From the NCBI GenBank assembly GCA_026988315.1, contig JALSLJ010000097.1, positions 1-35,557 on the forward strand: 35,557 nt of DNA. Reading direction: 5' to 3'. The translations under genes were made by a program, and so were the position numbers. Every line of letters begins with the position of its first letter. Position 1 is the stretch's first letter. Shown here in pieces: positions 6,442 through 15,490 of this stretch. The notes below the pieces were generated by a model that saw only the letters and a program-made list of their open reading frames with translations, did no database searches and was not told the origin of the DNA. Source of the stretch: Sulfurimonas sp. GTDB lineage: Bacteria > Campylobacterota > Campylobacteria > Campylobacterales > Sulfurimonadaceae.

Positions 6442-7659
6442 CTATATGGTTACTAAACTTACCTGCTCTTTTGAAGTAAAAGAGAATGTTGTAGGGATAA
6501 CCTTCACACTAAGTCCAGCTTCTAAAATGCTACAATTCTCATCAATCATAATATACCCATTAGAGCTTGCAAGTGGAGAGACCATCCCTGGTGCAAACTT
6601 CTCACAAGGCTTAAAAAACTCTCCATCAAAATATCCCGGAACTAAAGTACGGCGCCCTTTTTTGATTTTATAATCATCTTTTAGTTTTGCCTTTATAGCA
6701 TTTAAGTATTTTGAACTATCTCCACTAAGCGCTAAGATAATGCTTTGCCCAAAGAGTTCAAAATTTAGAGCAGCAGCTAAAGGGTTTCCAGGTAAATTTA
6801 AAATATATGTGTCTCCAATACGACCAAATGTTGTTGGTTTTCCAGGCTTAATCTCTATCTTATCAAAAATATTTTCTATATCAAAAGCCTCAAATGCTTC
6901 TTTTGTAAAATCTGCATCCCCTACACTCACCCCTCCTGAGGTGATAATCAGATCACTATCAAGTGCACTTTTTATGTGGGTATGAATATCTTCTAAGGTA
7001 TCAGTTGCAGTTCCAATAAAATCAACCTCACAGCCAAGTTCACTTGCACGGGCTACAAAAGTTGGTGTATTTGTATTGTACAGTTGGTGGGCATCCACAT
7101 TTTCAAAATGCATTTTAAGCTCACTACCAGAAGCAAAAAGTGCTATACGAGGTTTTTTATGCACTTTAATGTGACTAATCCCCTGAGAGGCTAATAGCGT
7201 AATCTGATGGGCATTAAGTTTAGTTCCTTGTGTTAAAAGTTGAGAACCACTGAGTATATCTTCTCCACAAAGACGGATATGCTTAGACTTTACTAACTGA
7301 GCAGGAAGCATAACTCCACCATCGGTTTTACTTGTATCTTCTATAGGCACTATGCACTCACATCCCTCAGGAATCCTAGCTCCTGTCATAATTTTAATAG
7401 CACTCCCCTCTTTCAATTTTTCACAAGAGTTATCACCTGCAAAAATTGTATGACTTACTGCAACAACTTGAGAAGCATCTGCTAACTTAACCGCATATCC
7501 ATCCATCGCTGAGTTATCATATGGGGGTAGATTATGCGTTGCTTGTACATCCTCAGCTAAAACAGAACCTAAAGCTAATTCAATTGGCAATATCTTTATG
7601 CACTTATTTGTAACATGTTTATATATTAAATGTAATGCTTCTTCTACTTTTACAGCCAT
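6442..7659 (-). CDS. moeA: Molybdopterin molybdenumtransferase MoeA
   Basis: A 405-residue cytoplasmic enzyme that inserts molybdate into adenylylated molybdopterin. Recognisable blocks are NLPPYDNSAMDGYAV (about 43-57), IMTGARIPEG, LFASGSEL, ITSGGVSVGDADF, KPGKPTTFG and LPGNPLAAALNFE. These make up the MoeA N-terminal domain, the MogA-like domain and domain IV. The length matches the family (about 400-410). The ATG at 7659 has AGAGG upstream. It is a single gene, convergent with moaA-queE-queD and divergent from the membrane protein at 7699. Confidence 0.96.
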   Translation of the reverse strand: MAVKVEEALHLIYKHVTNKCIKILPIELALGSVLAEDVQATHNLPPYDNSAMDGYAVKLADASQVVAVSHTIFAGDNSCEKLKEGSAIKIMTGARIPEGCECIVPIEDTSKTDGGVMLPAQLVKSKHIRLCGEDILSGSQLLTQGTKLNAHQITLLASQGISHIKVHKKPRIALFASGSELKMHFENVDAHQLYNTNTPTFVARASELGCEVDFIGTATDTLEDIHTHIKSALDSDLIITSGGVSVGDADFTKEAFEAFDIENIFDKIEIKPGKPTTFGRIGDTYILNLPGNPLAAALNFELFGQSIILALSGDSSKYLNAIKAKLKDDYKIKKGRRTLVPGYFDGEFFKPCEKFAPGMVSPLASSNGYIMIDENCSILEAGLSVKVIPTTFSFTSKEQVSLVTI

Positions 7660-7698
7660 CTTTGCCTCTTATTAAAAAAATTATTGTAGTATTTCGTT

Positions 7699-8106
7699 AT
7701 GAATGAAATGTATGATATGAGTATTGTAACACATAACTTTGGTGTTTATGGTGTTTTGGGTGTTATTTTGGTGCATGTTATCATGCTATATACCGCTAAA
7801 GATCTTTTTAAATATAGAATATTTATGACTCTGTTTTTACCTATAGCTTCCACAACTATTGGGGCTGTTATTTTTACAGGTGTTATAATGATGGCAGCAA
7901 AGCATTTAGACTTTACCATAGAAAATATCATAATGATTTTATTTGCCGTAATATTTTTAGTTTTAGAGGTGAAAAAGTCCTCAACACTTAAAAAATTAAG
8001 CAGTAAAAAAAAGGATGGATTTGCTAAATATAAAATCTATGCATATAAAATATTGCTAGCAGAATTTGTTATGGTTTTAGCTATCTCCGCTTGGATGTGG
8101 GCTTGA
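7699..8106 (+). CDS. Hypothetical multi-pass membrane protein
   Basis: I do not recognise a family. The 135 residues show four likely membrane segments: about 13-32 (FGVYGVLGVILVHVIMLYTA), 41-63, 75-90 (IIMILFAVIFLVLEV) and 117-134. A Lys-rich stretch separates the third and fourth. Several ATGs cluster at the start (7699, 7708, 7717) with no clear Shine-Dalgarno, so the exact N-terminus is unsure. The stop overlaps the rsmE TTG, so it is probably cotranscribed with rsmE. Nothing in the neighbourhood points to a role. Confidence 0.75.
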   Translation: MNEMYDMSIVTHNFGVYGVLGVILVHVIMLYTAKDLFKYRIFMTLFLPIASTTIGAVIFTGVIMMAAKHLDFTIENIIMILFAVIFLVLEVKKSSTLKKLSSKKKDGFAKYKIYAYKILLAEFVMVLAISAWMWA

Positions 8107-8774
8107 TATATATCTTAAATGATGCAGCTGGATCATCTTCAATCACCCTCAAAGGTGACCTTCACAAATACCTCATAAAAGTACGCCGGCATAATGTTGG
8201 TGATACTATCTTTATGAGAACAAAATCTGACATAAACACTCTTCACAGGTATGAAATCACCGCTATCGGTGGGAGAGATGTAGATGTTACGCTTCTATCT
8301 TCAAGTATCCAAGAGCTAAAGAGTAAAAAATCTCTTCATATCGGATGGTGTATTGTAGATAACAAATCTATAGAAAAAGTTTTACCATCGCTTAATGAAA
8401 TTGGGGTGGATAAAATATCTTTTATTCACTGTGATAGAAGCCAAAAAAACTTCAAACTTGACTTCAAAAGATTTCAAAGGATACTTGAAGCGTCAATGCA
8501 ACAATGTGGTAGAAGTTCATATATGGAGCTTGATACCTATAAAAGTATTCAAGATTTTATAAATGATTTTCCACAAACAAAAGTTTTTGATTTTTGCGAT
8601 AAAACATTAGATGATTTTTCGGAGATAGATACTGTTTTAATCGGCTGCGAAGGTGGCTTTTCTAAGGATGAAAAAGAGTTTTTAACATCCCAAGATGTCT
8701 TTAGACTCAACACACCTATGATACTTCGCTCCGAGAGTGCCGTAATGGCTATTGCGAGTAAAATATTACTATAA
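8103..8774 (+). CDS. rsmE: 16S rRNA m3U1498 methyltransferase RsmE
   Basis: A SPOUT-fold enzyme of about 223 residues that methylates N3 of U1498 in 16S rRNA with SAM. The signature knot is IGCEGGFSKDE (usual form GPEGGFS), and the second is MILRSESAVMAI. The N-terminal PUA-like part contains GDLHKYLIKVRR. I place the start at the TTG at 8103, whose last two bases form part of the upstream stop; a TTG at 8091 would add four residues. The Pro of the usual GPEGG is Cys here, which is a small oddity in the cofactor loop. Confidence 0.92.
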   Translation: MIYILNDAAGSSSITLKGDLHKYLIKVRRHNVGDTIFMRTKSDINTLHRYEITAIGGRDVDVTLLSSSIQELKSKKSLHIGWCIVDNKSIEKVLPSLNEIGVDKISFIHCDRSQKNFKLDFKRFQRILEASMQQCGRSSYMELDTYKSIQDFINDFPQTKVFDFCDKTLDDFSEIDTVLIGCEGGFSKDEKEFLTSQDVFRLNTPMILRSESAVMAIASKILL

Positions 8775-8809
8775 ACTTTCCTCTATTTGTCTCTTAAGAT
8801 AAATTTAGT

Positions 8810-8815
8810 TATAAT
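8810..8815 (+). promoter_or_regulatory. Predicted -10 box of rpmE
   Basis: TATAAT about 83 bases before the rpmE ATG, in the 123-base gap after rsmE. A start near 8822 would place the hairpin at 8827-8848 at the very 5' end of the transcript. Confidence 0.55.
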
Positions 8816-8826
8816 TCGAGTTCCAA

Positions 8827-8848
8827 AAATCCGCACCCATACGGATTT
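8827..8848 (+). promoter_or_regulatory. Hairpin in the rpmE leader
   Basis: AAATCCG (8827-8833) pairs with CGGATTT (8842-8848) around CACCCATA, followed by an A-rich run. It starts a few bases after the predicted transcription start. Ribosomal protein mRNAs often carry autoregulatory leaders, so it is a candidate for one; I cannot match it to a named class. Confidence 0.45.
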
Positions 8849-8897
8849 AAAAAATATATAGATATGCGTACTCAAGACGCTTATCAAAAGGCATAAA

Positions 8898-9098
8898 ATG
8901 AAAAAAGATCTTCACCCTAATTTAGTAACTTGTAAAGTTACATGTGCATGTGGAAACACATTTGAAACAAAAAGTCAAAAAGATTCATTAGAAATCGATA
9001 TTTGTAATGAGTGTCACCCTTTCTTTACAGGTTCTGAGAGAATGGTAGATACTGCTGGGCGTATCGAGAAATTTAACGCTCGTTACGCTAAGAAATAA
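8898..9098 (+). CDS. rpmE: 50S ribosomal protein L31 (zinc type)
   Basis: A 66-residue ribosomal protein of the zinc-containing (C+) L31 class. Cys16, Cys18, Cys36 and Cys39 (TCACG and ICNEC) form the zinc site, and the N-terminal MKKDLHPN and the HPFFTG motif are typical. L31 bridges the two subunits. It starts a unit with rsmI 13 bases downstream. Zinc-type L31 proteins can serve as zinc reserves in species that also have a C- paralogue; none is seen in this window. Confidence 0.97.
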   Translation: MKKDLHPNLVTCKVTCACGNTFETKSQKDSLEIDICNECHPFFTGSERMVDTAGRIEKFNARYAKK

Positions 9099-9111
9099 TC
9101 AAGACCCTTTC

Positions 9112-9930
9112 TTGCTAAAACTTGTTCCTACTCCCATAGGAAACATTGGCGATATCTCACTAAGAGCTATGACAGCCCTTAGTGAAGCCGACATACTTCT
9201 TTGCGAAGATACTCGCGTTACTAAAAAACTTCTCAATATTTTAACCCTAAGATACGACTTTCATACAAAAGAAAATCAAGAGTTTATCTCTCTACATTCC
9301 CATAATGAAAAAAAATTCATACAAGAATTAGAACCATCTTTTTTTGAGCAAAATATTGTTTATGTCAGTGATGCTGGGATGCCAGGAGTTAGTGATCCAG
9401 GTCAAGGGCTTGTAAGATACTGTATAGATAACAATATTGAGTATGACATCTTACCAGGTGCTAATGCTGTTCTTACAGCTTTTGTAGCGAGTGGATTTAT
9501 AGAGACTCAGATGCTTTTCTTTGGTTTTTTAGACCACAAGGGGGTTAGTAGAAGTGTTGGTCTTCAAAAAGCCCTGTATAATGGCTATACAACTATCCTT
9601 TATGAATCACCTCATAGACTTGAAAAGCTCTTATCTGAAATAGATCAAGAGGAGCCTTCTCGCCAAATCTTTTTAGCAAAAGAGCTTACTAAAAAATTTC
9701 AAAACTATTTTCATGGAACTGCCAAAGAGATCTCTAAAACACTAGCAGGAAACCACAAGGGTGAATGGGTTGTAGTTATTGAGGCTTCACAAGAACAAGC
9801 TTCAAGTGCGATAAGTCAAAGTGATGTACTCGCTCTTGATTTACCAAAAAAAGTTCAGGCTAAACTTATCAGTAAAATCACAGGTGAAAACACAAAAGCC
9901 TGCTATCAAAGGCTTCTAAATCTCAACTAA
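9112..9930 (+). CDS. rsmI: 16S rRNA (cytidine1402-2'-O)-methyltransferase RsmI
   Basis: A 272-residue tetrapyrrole-methylase-fold enzyme that 2'-O-methylates C1402 of 16S rRNA. Marks are LVPTPIGNIGDIS at the N-terminus, CEDTRVTKKLL, VSDAGMPGVSDPG and PGANAVLTA, with YESPHRL further on. The start is a TTG at 9112 without an obvious Shine-Dalgarno, so translation may depend on rpmE upstream. The last 15 bases overlap the end of the convergent addA gene. Confidence 0.95.
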   Translation: MLKLVPTPIGNIGDISLRAMTALSEADILLCEDTRVTKKLLNILTLRYDFHTKENQEFISLHSHNEKKFIQELEPSFFEQNIVYVSDAGMPGVSDPGQGLVRYCIDNNIEYDILPGANAVLTAFVASGFIETQMLFFGFLDHKGVSRSVGLQKALYNGYTTILYESPHRLEKLLSEIDQEEPSRQIFLAKELTKKFQNYFHGTAKEISKTLAGNHKGEWVVVIEASQEQASSAISQSDVLALDLPKKVQAKLISKITGENTKACYQRLLNLN

Positions 9931-12627
9931 TTTCACCTCATCTTCGAGTAGGTAACAGATATACCCCCTAACCTCTTCATTGGTAATCTCTTGTATAGCT
10001 TTCACATAATATCTCACTTGTTTTATATGATGTTGTGAGTAAGCCAATGAACTCTTATAGTCAATAACATTCCAAACTCCTAATTTACTCTTTATAAGTA
10101 GGTCAATGTATCTAAGGTTATTTTTGTGTCGAAGAGCTTTCTCCCTGTAGCATTCACCCTCTATTAAGCCAAGAAATTCAGTATGTTCTAAAAGAGTTCT
10201 TACTCTATTTTCTATATCTAGCACTTCGCTATCTTCAAGTCTATATCCAAATTTATTTATCATCATATTTTTGGCGTTGTCAATGCTGCTATCTTCAAAT
10301 GGATCAAGCATCTCAAGCATATAATGTAAAGCGAGACCAAAATTTATAGCTTGCAAATCCTCTTCTTGAGTATTTTCCAGCGCTAGTATATCGCTTTGAG
10401 TTCCATAATAGAGTTCTTTATATTCAAGCGATCGAAAAGTATGTTTTTCATTAGTTGTGTGCGCACAATGAATCAATCTGCCCCAACTTCCAGTAGATAA
10501 ATCTAAAATATCAAACATTGAATCTTTCGACTTACTTATGATAAAAAGGTTCTCCCGTGCTCTTGTAAATGCTACATACAAAGCGTTTAAGGAGTCTTCT
10601 AGTACGAGTGATTTCTCTTTTACTAAAGCCTCTGCATACTCTGTATCAATAGCATCTCTCCCTTTAATTCTCAAATACACATTGCTTAAACTTATCCCAT
10701 CATACTCATATATGATGGTATCCCTAGCAGGTGGGGCTTTTTTAAGTCTGTCCATCACTATAACATGCTCATACTCTAATCCTTTGGATTTATGCACAGT
10801 TAAAACTCTTACACCATTTAAATCAGATGCTGCCGCACTAACATCCAATCTTTCATACTCAAATAACAGAGCTTCAATATCTGAGTATTGACCTATAACA
10901 TTTAAAAATCTGATAAGGTGAAAGTCACCACTAAACAGACCATACTCAACGATTACTCTTTTGACAACATCCAAAAGTTTCTGATTATTCAAATCTACAT
11001 TTTTAATCTCTGCCACATCCATAGATATGAGTGCAAAAAAATTATATCGGTATATATCTTCTTTAAAATAGAGATATTTCAAGTACTCCAGCACCGCTTT
11101 AACACTACGCTGATTTATAAGCTTAGTGGTGGTCTCAGTTACAACCTCTATGTTTTCCTCTTGTAGTCTCCCTTTGACAGCCTCACCATCGCCATTTGTA
11201 GCGCACAGAATTGCTATCTCATTGAGGTCTGCCCCAAGAGCTATCAATCTCTTTACTTGCTCAATACTTTCTTCAAGGAGTTCATCGCTCCCAATAACCT
11301 CAACATAACCATTGGGTGCTTCTTGCCTTACTTTTTGAGGGGCATAATTTTTGATTCTACCCTTAAATGCACCATTGACAAACTCTATCACCTCTTTTTG
11401 TGAACGATAGTTTGTAAGTAGTGGTTCGACATGGGTATGAGTCTGCTCCTTCACTACTTCAAAAAGAGCACTTACTCCACCTCGAAATCTATATATGGAC
11501 TGCTTAACATCCCCTACAAAAAAGAAACTTCCATCTTCACTTGCACCATTTCCTGATAATATCTCATCTATCATTGGCTTCAAAATTTCATACTGCAATA
11601 TGCTTGTATCTTGAAACTCATCAAGAAGGATATGCTCGATTCGTGAGTCCAGTCTAAAGTATAAAAATTCACTATCAATACGCTCTTTTAAAAGGTAATA
11701 AACTAAAACGGTCACATCATTAAAGCTAAGCTCACTATCATCATGATACAGAGCCTCTTTGGACTTACTATAAATATCTACTAGTTGGTTAAGGGCATAA
11801 AAAAAGTTTTGCTCTTTGGCACGGTTTTGATTCTTGATGGCTATTTGAATTTTAGCTAATATATCATCCATAGCGGGAAGATAGCATTTGGAAAATGTTC
11901 TATAGTCAAGTGATTCTCTCCCTATCCATGCTTTTGCACTCAGTTCATGAAAATCTTCTGCAACCACAGCTTTTTTTACCGTTGCGGATGCCTTATCGCA
12001 TAACTCCACTAGCTCTCTTAACTCAGCTAAACAAAACATAGCTTCATTCTCATACTGATATGTATCTTCTTGTGTAAACTTTATGTGAGAAAGTTCTTTT
12101 TGTTTTACATAGAACTCCTCTAAGAGACTAAAAATACTCTCTAATCTTTTATTGGATTCCAAAGAAAGATTTATCAGAGTATCTCTCTTACCAGCAACAC
12201 CAACCTCTTTTAAAAATCTCGATAAAAGTTTGAGTTCATGTTGTGAGCTCATTGTTGTAAAATCTGGCATCAAAGAGGCATATAGAGAAAATTTTCTTAA
12301 TATTTGGGTGAAAAATTTATCTATCGTCATTATTTTAGTATTGGCATTTAAAAACTCATCTAGCACTTTATCGCGCTCATTAAGAAGATACTCACGGGAA
12401 AAGCCAGTAACTTTAATGATTTCATCAAGCTCACCCCTACTCTCTAGCTCCTCTAGGGTTAAAACAACTCTCTCTTGCATCTCATTTGCAGCTTTATTTG
12501 TAAAGGTAAGAGCAAGTATTTTGTTTGCAGATGCCCCTTTAAAAAGAAGACTAAGATAGCGAACAACGAGCATAAAAGTCTTTCCACTTCCTGCACTTGC
12601 TTCATAGGCAAGATTATGAATAAACAT
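9916..12627 (-). CDS. addA: AddA-like helicase-nuclease subunit
   Basis: A UvrD/RecB-type protein of 903 residues that works with AddB in double-strand break repair, unwinding and trimming DNA ends for RecA. Walker A is ASAGSGKT (residues 10-17), followed by LALTFTNKAANEM. Walker B is ILLDEFQDTS, and VGDVKQSIYRFRGG and VLTVHKSKGLE are further helicase motifs. The C-terminal RecB-family nuclease domain shows YIDLLIKS and VIDYKSS. The ATG at 12627 has GGGAGAG six bases upstream, which decides against a GTG at 12642. It begins one base after the addB stop. The gene overlaps rsmI tail to tail. Confidence 0.92.
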   Translation of the reverse strand: MFIHNLAYEASAGSGKTFMLVVRYLSLLFKGASANKILALTFTNKAANEMQERVVLTLEELESRGELDEIIKVTGFSREYLLNERDKVLDEFLNANTKIMTIDKFFTQILRKFSLYASLMPDFTTMSSQHELKLLSRFLKEVGVAGKRDTLINLSLESNKRLESIFSLLEEFYVKQKELSHIKFTQEDTYQYENEAMFCLAELRELVELCDKASATVKKAVVAEDFHELSAKAWIGRESLDYRTFSKCYLPAMDDILAKIQIAIKNQNRAKEQNFFYALNQLVDIYSKSKEALYHDDSELSFNDVTVLVYYLLKERIDSEFLYFRLDSRIEHILLDEFQDTSILQYEILKPMIDEILSGNGASEDGSFFFVGDVKQSIYRFRGGVSALFEVVKEQTHTHVEPLLTNYRSQKEVIEFVNGAFKGRIKNYAPQKVRQEAPNGYVEVIGSDELLEESIEQVKRLIALGADLNEIAILCATNGDGEAVKGRLQEENIEVVTETTTKLINQRSVKAVLEYLKYLYFKEDIYRYNFFALISMDVAEIKNVDLNNQKLLDVVKRVIVEYGLFSGDFHLIRFLNVIGQYSDIEALLFEYERLDVSAAASDLNGVRVLTVHKSKGLEYEHVIVMDRLKKAPPARDTIIYEYDGISLSNVYLRIKGRDAIDTEYAEALVKEKSLVLEDSLNALYVAFTRARENLFIISKSKDSMFDILDLSTGSWGRLIHCAHTTNEKHTFRSLEYKELYYGTQSDILALENTQEEDLQAINFGLALHYMLEMLDPFEDSSIDNAKNMMINKFGYRLEDSEVLDIENRVRTLLEHTEFLGLIEGECYREKALRHKNNLRYIDLLIKSKLGVWNVIDYKSSLAYSQHHIKQVRYYVKAIQEITNEEVRGYICYLLEDEVKLVEI

Positions 12628-12628
12628 T

Positions 12629-14977
12629 TTATTCTCTCCCACATATTATGGAATATTCACAGAACATACAGCTCTTGAGATCTTCACACAAAGAAAAATC
12701 AACCTCTTCTATATTGAGTAAATCTTTAATATTTGATTCCAAAACACCAAGTTTCTCTTCAAGCAAAATTTCATCAACTATCTTAGAATCTTTTAAATCA
12801 TAATAGCCACATCCAACAACTCTGCCAAATCTCTTCGCTAGAAGATAGTAAAACTCTAACTGAAAGTCTGTCGCTTCTGTGAAGTTTTTAGGAGTATAGA
12901 TGGGGTATGAACCTGTTTTATAGTCTAAAACATATATCTCATCCCCTCTTTTATCTATGCGGTCTATTTGCCCGATAAGTGTCATCCCTGCAAATTCACA
13001 CTCTAAGCTCTGCTCACACGATTCCACTTTCCAGCCATCAGAAAATCTTTGAATCTCAAGATGGCAAAATGGATCGAGTCTTCTTTTATGTAAACTCATC
13101 AGATACTTTTCTAGTTCACTATCGCCACAAGCTTCATTCAACTCATGATGCAAATCTTTTTTTAATGCGTTTATATCAAAATAGGCATCTTTTTTTCTAT
13201 ATAATTCTTTGAGTGCAGTGTGTATATCGGTTCCAATTTCCCATTCTTTTGGCATATCTTTTGGTATATCATGATTGTTAATATGCTCTATATATTTATA
13301 GTAGTATTTTCTTTTACAGGTTAAAAATGTTTTTAGTCTTGAGCTAGATAGTTTTTTATCTTTAAAGCTATATTCCAAAATTATTTTTTCCTCTTTTGGA
13401 ACTCTAGGCTTTTTTTTATCAAATAATATATCTGCATAATCCAGCTCAGAGTATATATTGTGCTCTTGTATATTAAGTAGTTTTAGAAATCTAGATCCAT
13501 GACTATCGCTTGCTTTTACATATGATATAGCTACCTCTTTGCTTCTGTGTATTAGCATTTCATAATAATGCTTTTGTAAATTTTCTCTATCGCTCATTGT
13601 AGGTAGTGTTGCCAACTCTCTGATTTGAGTGTTTAAAAACATATCTTTATCACTCCTTTTTGGCACATTTGAATCACTAAAATCTACAATCACTACAGCA
13701 TCAAAATCTACACTTCTTGTCTCTAAAACACCTATAACAGTAATTTTACCACCTCTTACATCATCAATAGTACGGCTTGAGAGTCTTTGTAAAAATATAT
13801 GTAGCAGAGATTTCACACTCATATCTTTCATAAATGGTAAAATGTTTTTAAAACTAAAAATTTCTTCGTCAAATATTTTTTTTTCTCTTTTATTGGAAAA
13901 AGTATCAGAGTATTTTCTCAAAAAAGAGATAAAATCTACTGCATGAGATTTTTTATAATATATACTAAATAGTTCTACATATACTTCATCACTTACACGA
14001 GTGAGTCTTGCATAATTTTCTTTTGAATCTTGCTCAATAGCTTTTGCTGAAGCATTTAACTTCTCATACATTTTAGATTTTGAAAAAGATTCACCCATGG
14101 CAAAGTTAAAATTCGCCTTATTATCGAAACTCTTTAATATACTTGCCATCTTCTCATCAGGTAGAACTACTGCTATATTTTCACTCTTATACCCTTGCTC
14201 TATAAAATCGTAAACTTTTTTCTTTATATATGCAATTTGCAAAATTGATTCACTAAAGGATTCACAACTAATTTTTGTATTTTTTTGAGTGCTCTCTTTG
14301 GTAATGATCTCATGAGTATTTAAAGATATTTTATACTTGAACCCTATGTCTAGTTCAATACCCAAGGTCTCAAAAAACTTTTTTTGCATTTTAGAATTAA
14401 ACCTACTAGTAGTGATGACAATGTTTACATTGCAAAATTTACAACATTTTTGAAGCAACTCTAATTCAAAATTTGTTAAATGCCCATCAACATAAATATC
14501 TATATTTTGTAATCTTTTTGCAAATGCTTCGTTGAATTTGTAAAGCTTTGGCAAAAAGATTCTATCAAGAACTTTTCTACTGGTACATAAGCGTTCATAC
14601 CTCTTATAAAGCTCTTGCAAAATAGTGATGTGCTCCTCATACTCGGCATAAATATCTGTAGTGTCTAAGAGATCTATATCGTATAGTTCTGCGCTAATCT
14701 CTTCAAAAAATTTTAAAATATAATTACTGTTTTTTGTAAATGTAAAGAAGTTTCTCTCTATTTGAAGTTTTGAAAAGGCTTGAAAGTTAGATGCTTCTAA
14801 AAGAAGTAGTACCCTAGAATCTTCATCAGCAATTTTAAAATCTTCAACTATACATAGTTTAGAGATGAGCTCATTTATTGTTAAGTATGATGGTAAAAAA
14901 AGTGTGGACGAAGGAAGAAGAAGCTGCTCATGCCTGATAGCACGGGCAGAAGGTAAAACAAGTGTAGTTTCATTCAT
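12629..14977 (-). CDS. addB: AddB-like nuclease subunit with Fe-S cysteines
   Basis: A 782-residue partner of AddA. The N-terminal half is a decayed helicase-like region with no P-loop that I can see. The C-terminal third is a PD-(D/E)xK nuclease: Leu-rich SSSRLKTFLTCKRKYYYKY, IGQIDRIDKRG, and VLDYKTG. Cys554 together with Cys770, Cys773 and Cys779 (CMFCEYSIIC) form the expected 4Fe-4S staple of AddB-type nucleases. It precedes addA in the same unit, which fits a heterodimer made in equal amounts. The family is highly divergent, so the name rests on the neighbour and the cysteine pattern. Confidence 0.87.
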   Translation of the reverse strand: MNETTLVLPSARAIRHEQLLLPSSTLFLPSYLTINELISKLCIVEDFKIADEDSRVLLLLEASNFQAFSKLQIERNFFTFTKNSNYILKFFEEISAELYDIDLLDTTDIYAEYEEHITILQELYKRYERLCTSRKVLDRIFLPKLYKFNEAFAKRLQNIDIYVDGHLTNFELELLQKCCKFCNVNIVITTSRFNSKMQKKFFETLGIELDIGFKYKISLNTHEIITKESTQKNTKISCESFSESILQIAYIKKKVYDFIEQGYKSENIAVVLPDEKMASILKSFDNKANFNFAMGESFSKSKMYEKLNASAKAIEQDSKENYARLTRVSDEVYVELFSIYYKKSHAVDFISFLRKYSDTFSNKREKKIFDEEIFSFKNILPFMKDMSVKSLLHIFLQRLSSRTIDDVRGGKITVIGVLETRSVDFDAVVIVDFSDSNVPKRSDKDMFLNTQIRELATLPTMSDRENLQKHYYEMLIHRSKEVAISYVKASDSHGSRFLKLLNIQEHNIYSELDYADILFDKKKPRVPKEEKIILEYSFKDKKLSSSRLKTFLTCKRKYYYKYIEHINNHDIPKDMPKEWEIGTDIHTALKELYRKKDAYFDINALKKDLHHELNEACGDSELEKYLMSLHKRRLDPFCHLEIQRFSDGWKVESCEQSLECEFAGMTLIGQIDRIDKRGDEIYVLDYKTGSYPIYTPKNFTEATDFQLEFYYLLAKRFGRVVGCGYYDLKDSKIVDEILLEEKLGVLESNIKDLLNIEEVDFSLCEDLKSCMFCEYSIICGRE

Positions 14978-14983
14978 ACCTTG

Positions 14984-15490
14984 TTAATACTCAATCGCCT
15001 CTGAGTATCTTGTATCAGCTTTAACATTATAAAAACGCGTTAAATCTCCAACACTCACCTTAGCCATAACATCCCACCTACCCTCAAGAGGAAGAGCAAC
15101 ACTTGTAAAGGTATATATCCCGTTTTCAATAGCTGGCGTTGCCAATTTTTTATCGTATTCAAGTTTATTTGGTCTAGTTAAAACAACAATAATTTCAGCA
15201 TTATTAACAGGATCTCCATTAATATCTGTAACTTTATACTTAATAACACTCTCTTGTTTACTCAATACATCAGTTATATACTCTATTTTGTATTGTTTAT
15301 CAAACTTAATTCTTTCCATAATCAACTCATTTGCATTTGCATCTGCATCATGATAATGTGTCATATATAGATCACTTTTCTCAACTGGTAATGTTGTTGC
15401 TATAAATATAGTAGCTACACACGCTCCAAATATAAATACTATAGATGTGCCAATTGCGTATGGCCAAATTTTTCCATTACTAAGATTCAC
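14984..15490 (-). CDS. ccoH: FixH/CcoH-like cbb3 oxidase accessory protein
   Basis: A 168-residue membrane-anchored protein: one N-terminal segment (WPYAIGTSIVFIFGACVATIF) and a periplasmic beta-sandwich with VKYKVTD-like strands, LTRPNK and LPLEGRWDVMAKVSVGD. This is the FixH layout, in which the protein is needed for copper delivery to, or assembly of, cbb3 oxidase. The start is a GTG at 15490 overlapping the previous gene by 11 bp. It ends the cco run and is six bases before addB. The FixH assignment is good; the exact step is inferred. Confidence 0.8.
   Translation of the reverse strand: MNLSNGKIWPYAIGTSIVFIFGACVATIFIATTLPVEKSDLYMTHYHDADANANELIMERIKFDKQYKIEYITDVLSKQESVIKYKVTDINGDPVNNAEIIVVLTRPNKLEYDKKLATPAIENGIYTFTSVALPLEGRWDVMAKVSVGDLTRFYNVKADTRYSEAIEY

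Noticed and set aside
6446-6985. Plus-strand frames within moeA
   Set aside because: They are shadows of conserved MoeA sequence on the other strand, with no start signals.
10538-10891. Plus-strand open frames inside addA and addB
   Set aside because: They lie opposite strongly supported helicase and nuclease motifs, with no ribosome-binding site or recognisable family.
9916-14977. AddAB pair as a phage-defence island
   Set aside because: Helicase and nuclease pairs occur in defence systems, but the motifs, the Fe-S cysteines and the housekeeping neighbours fit the standard AddAB repair enzyme.
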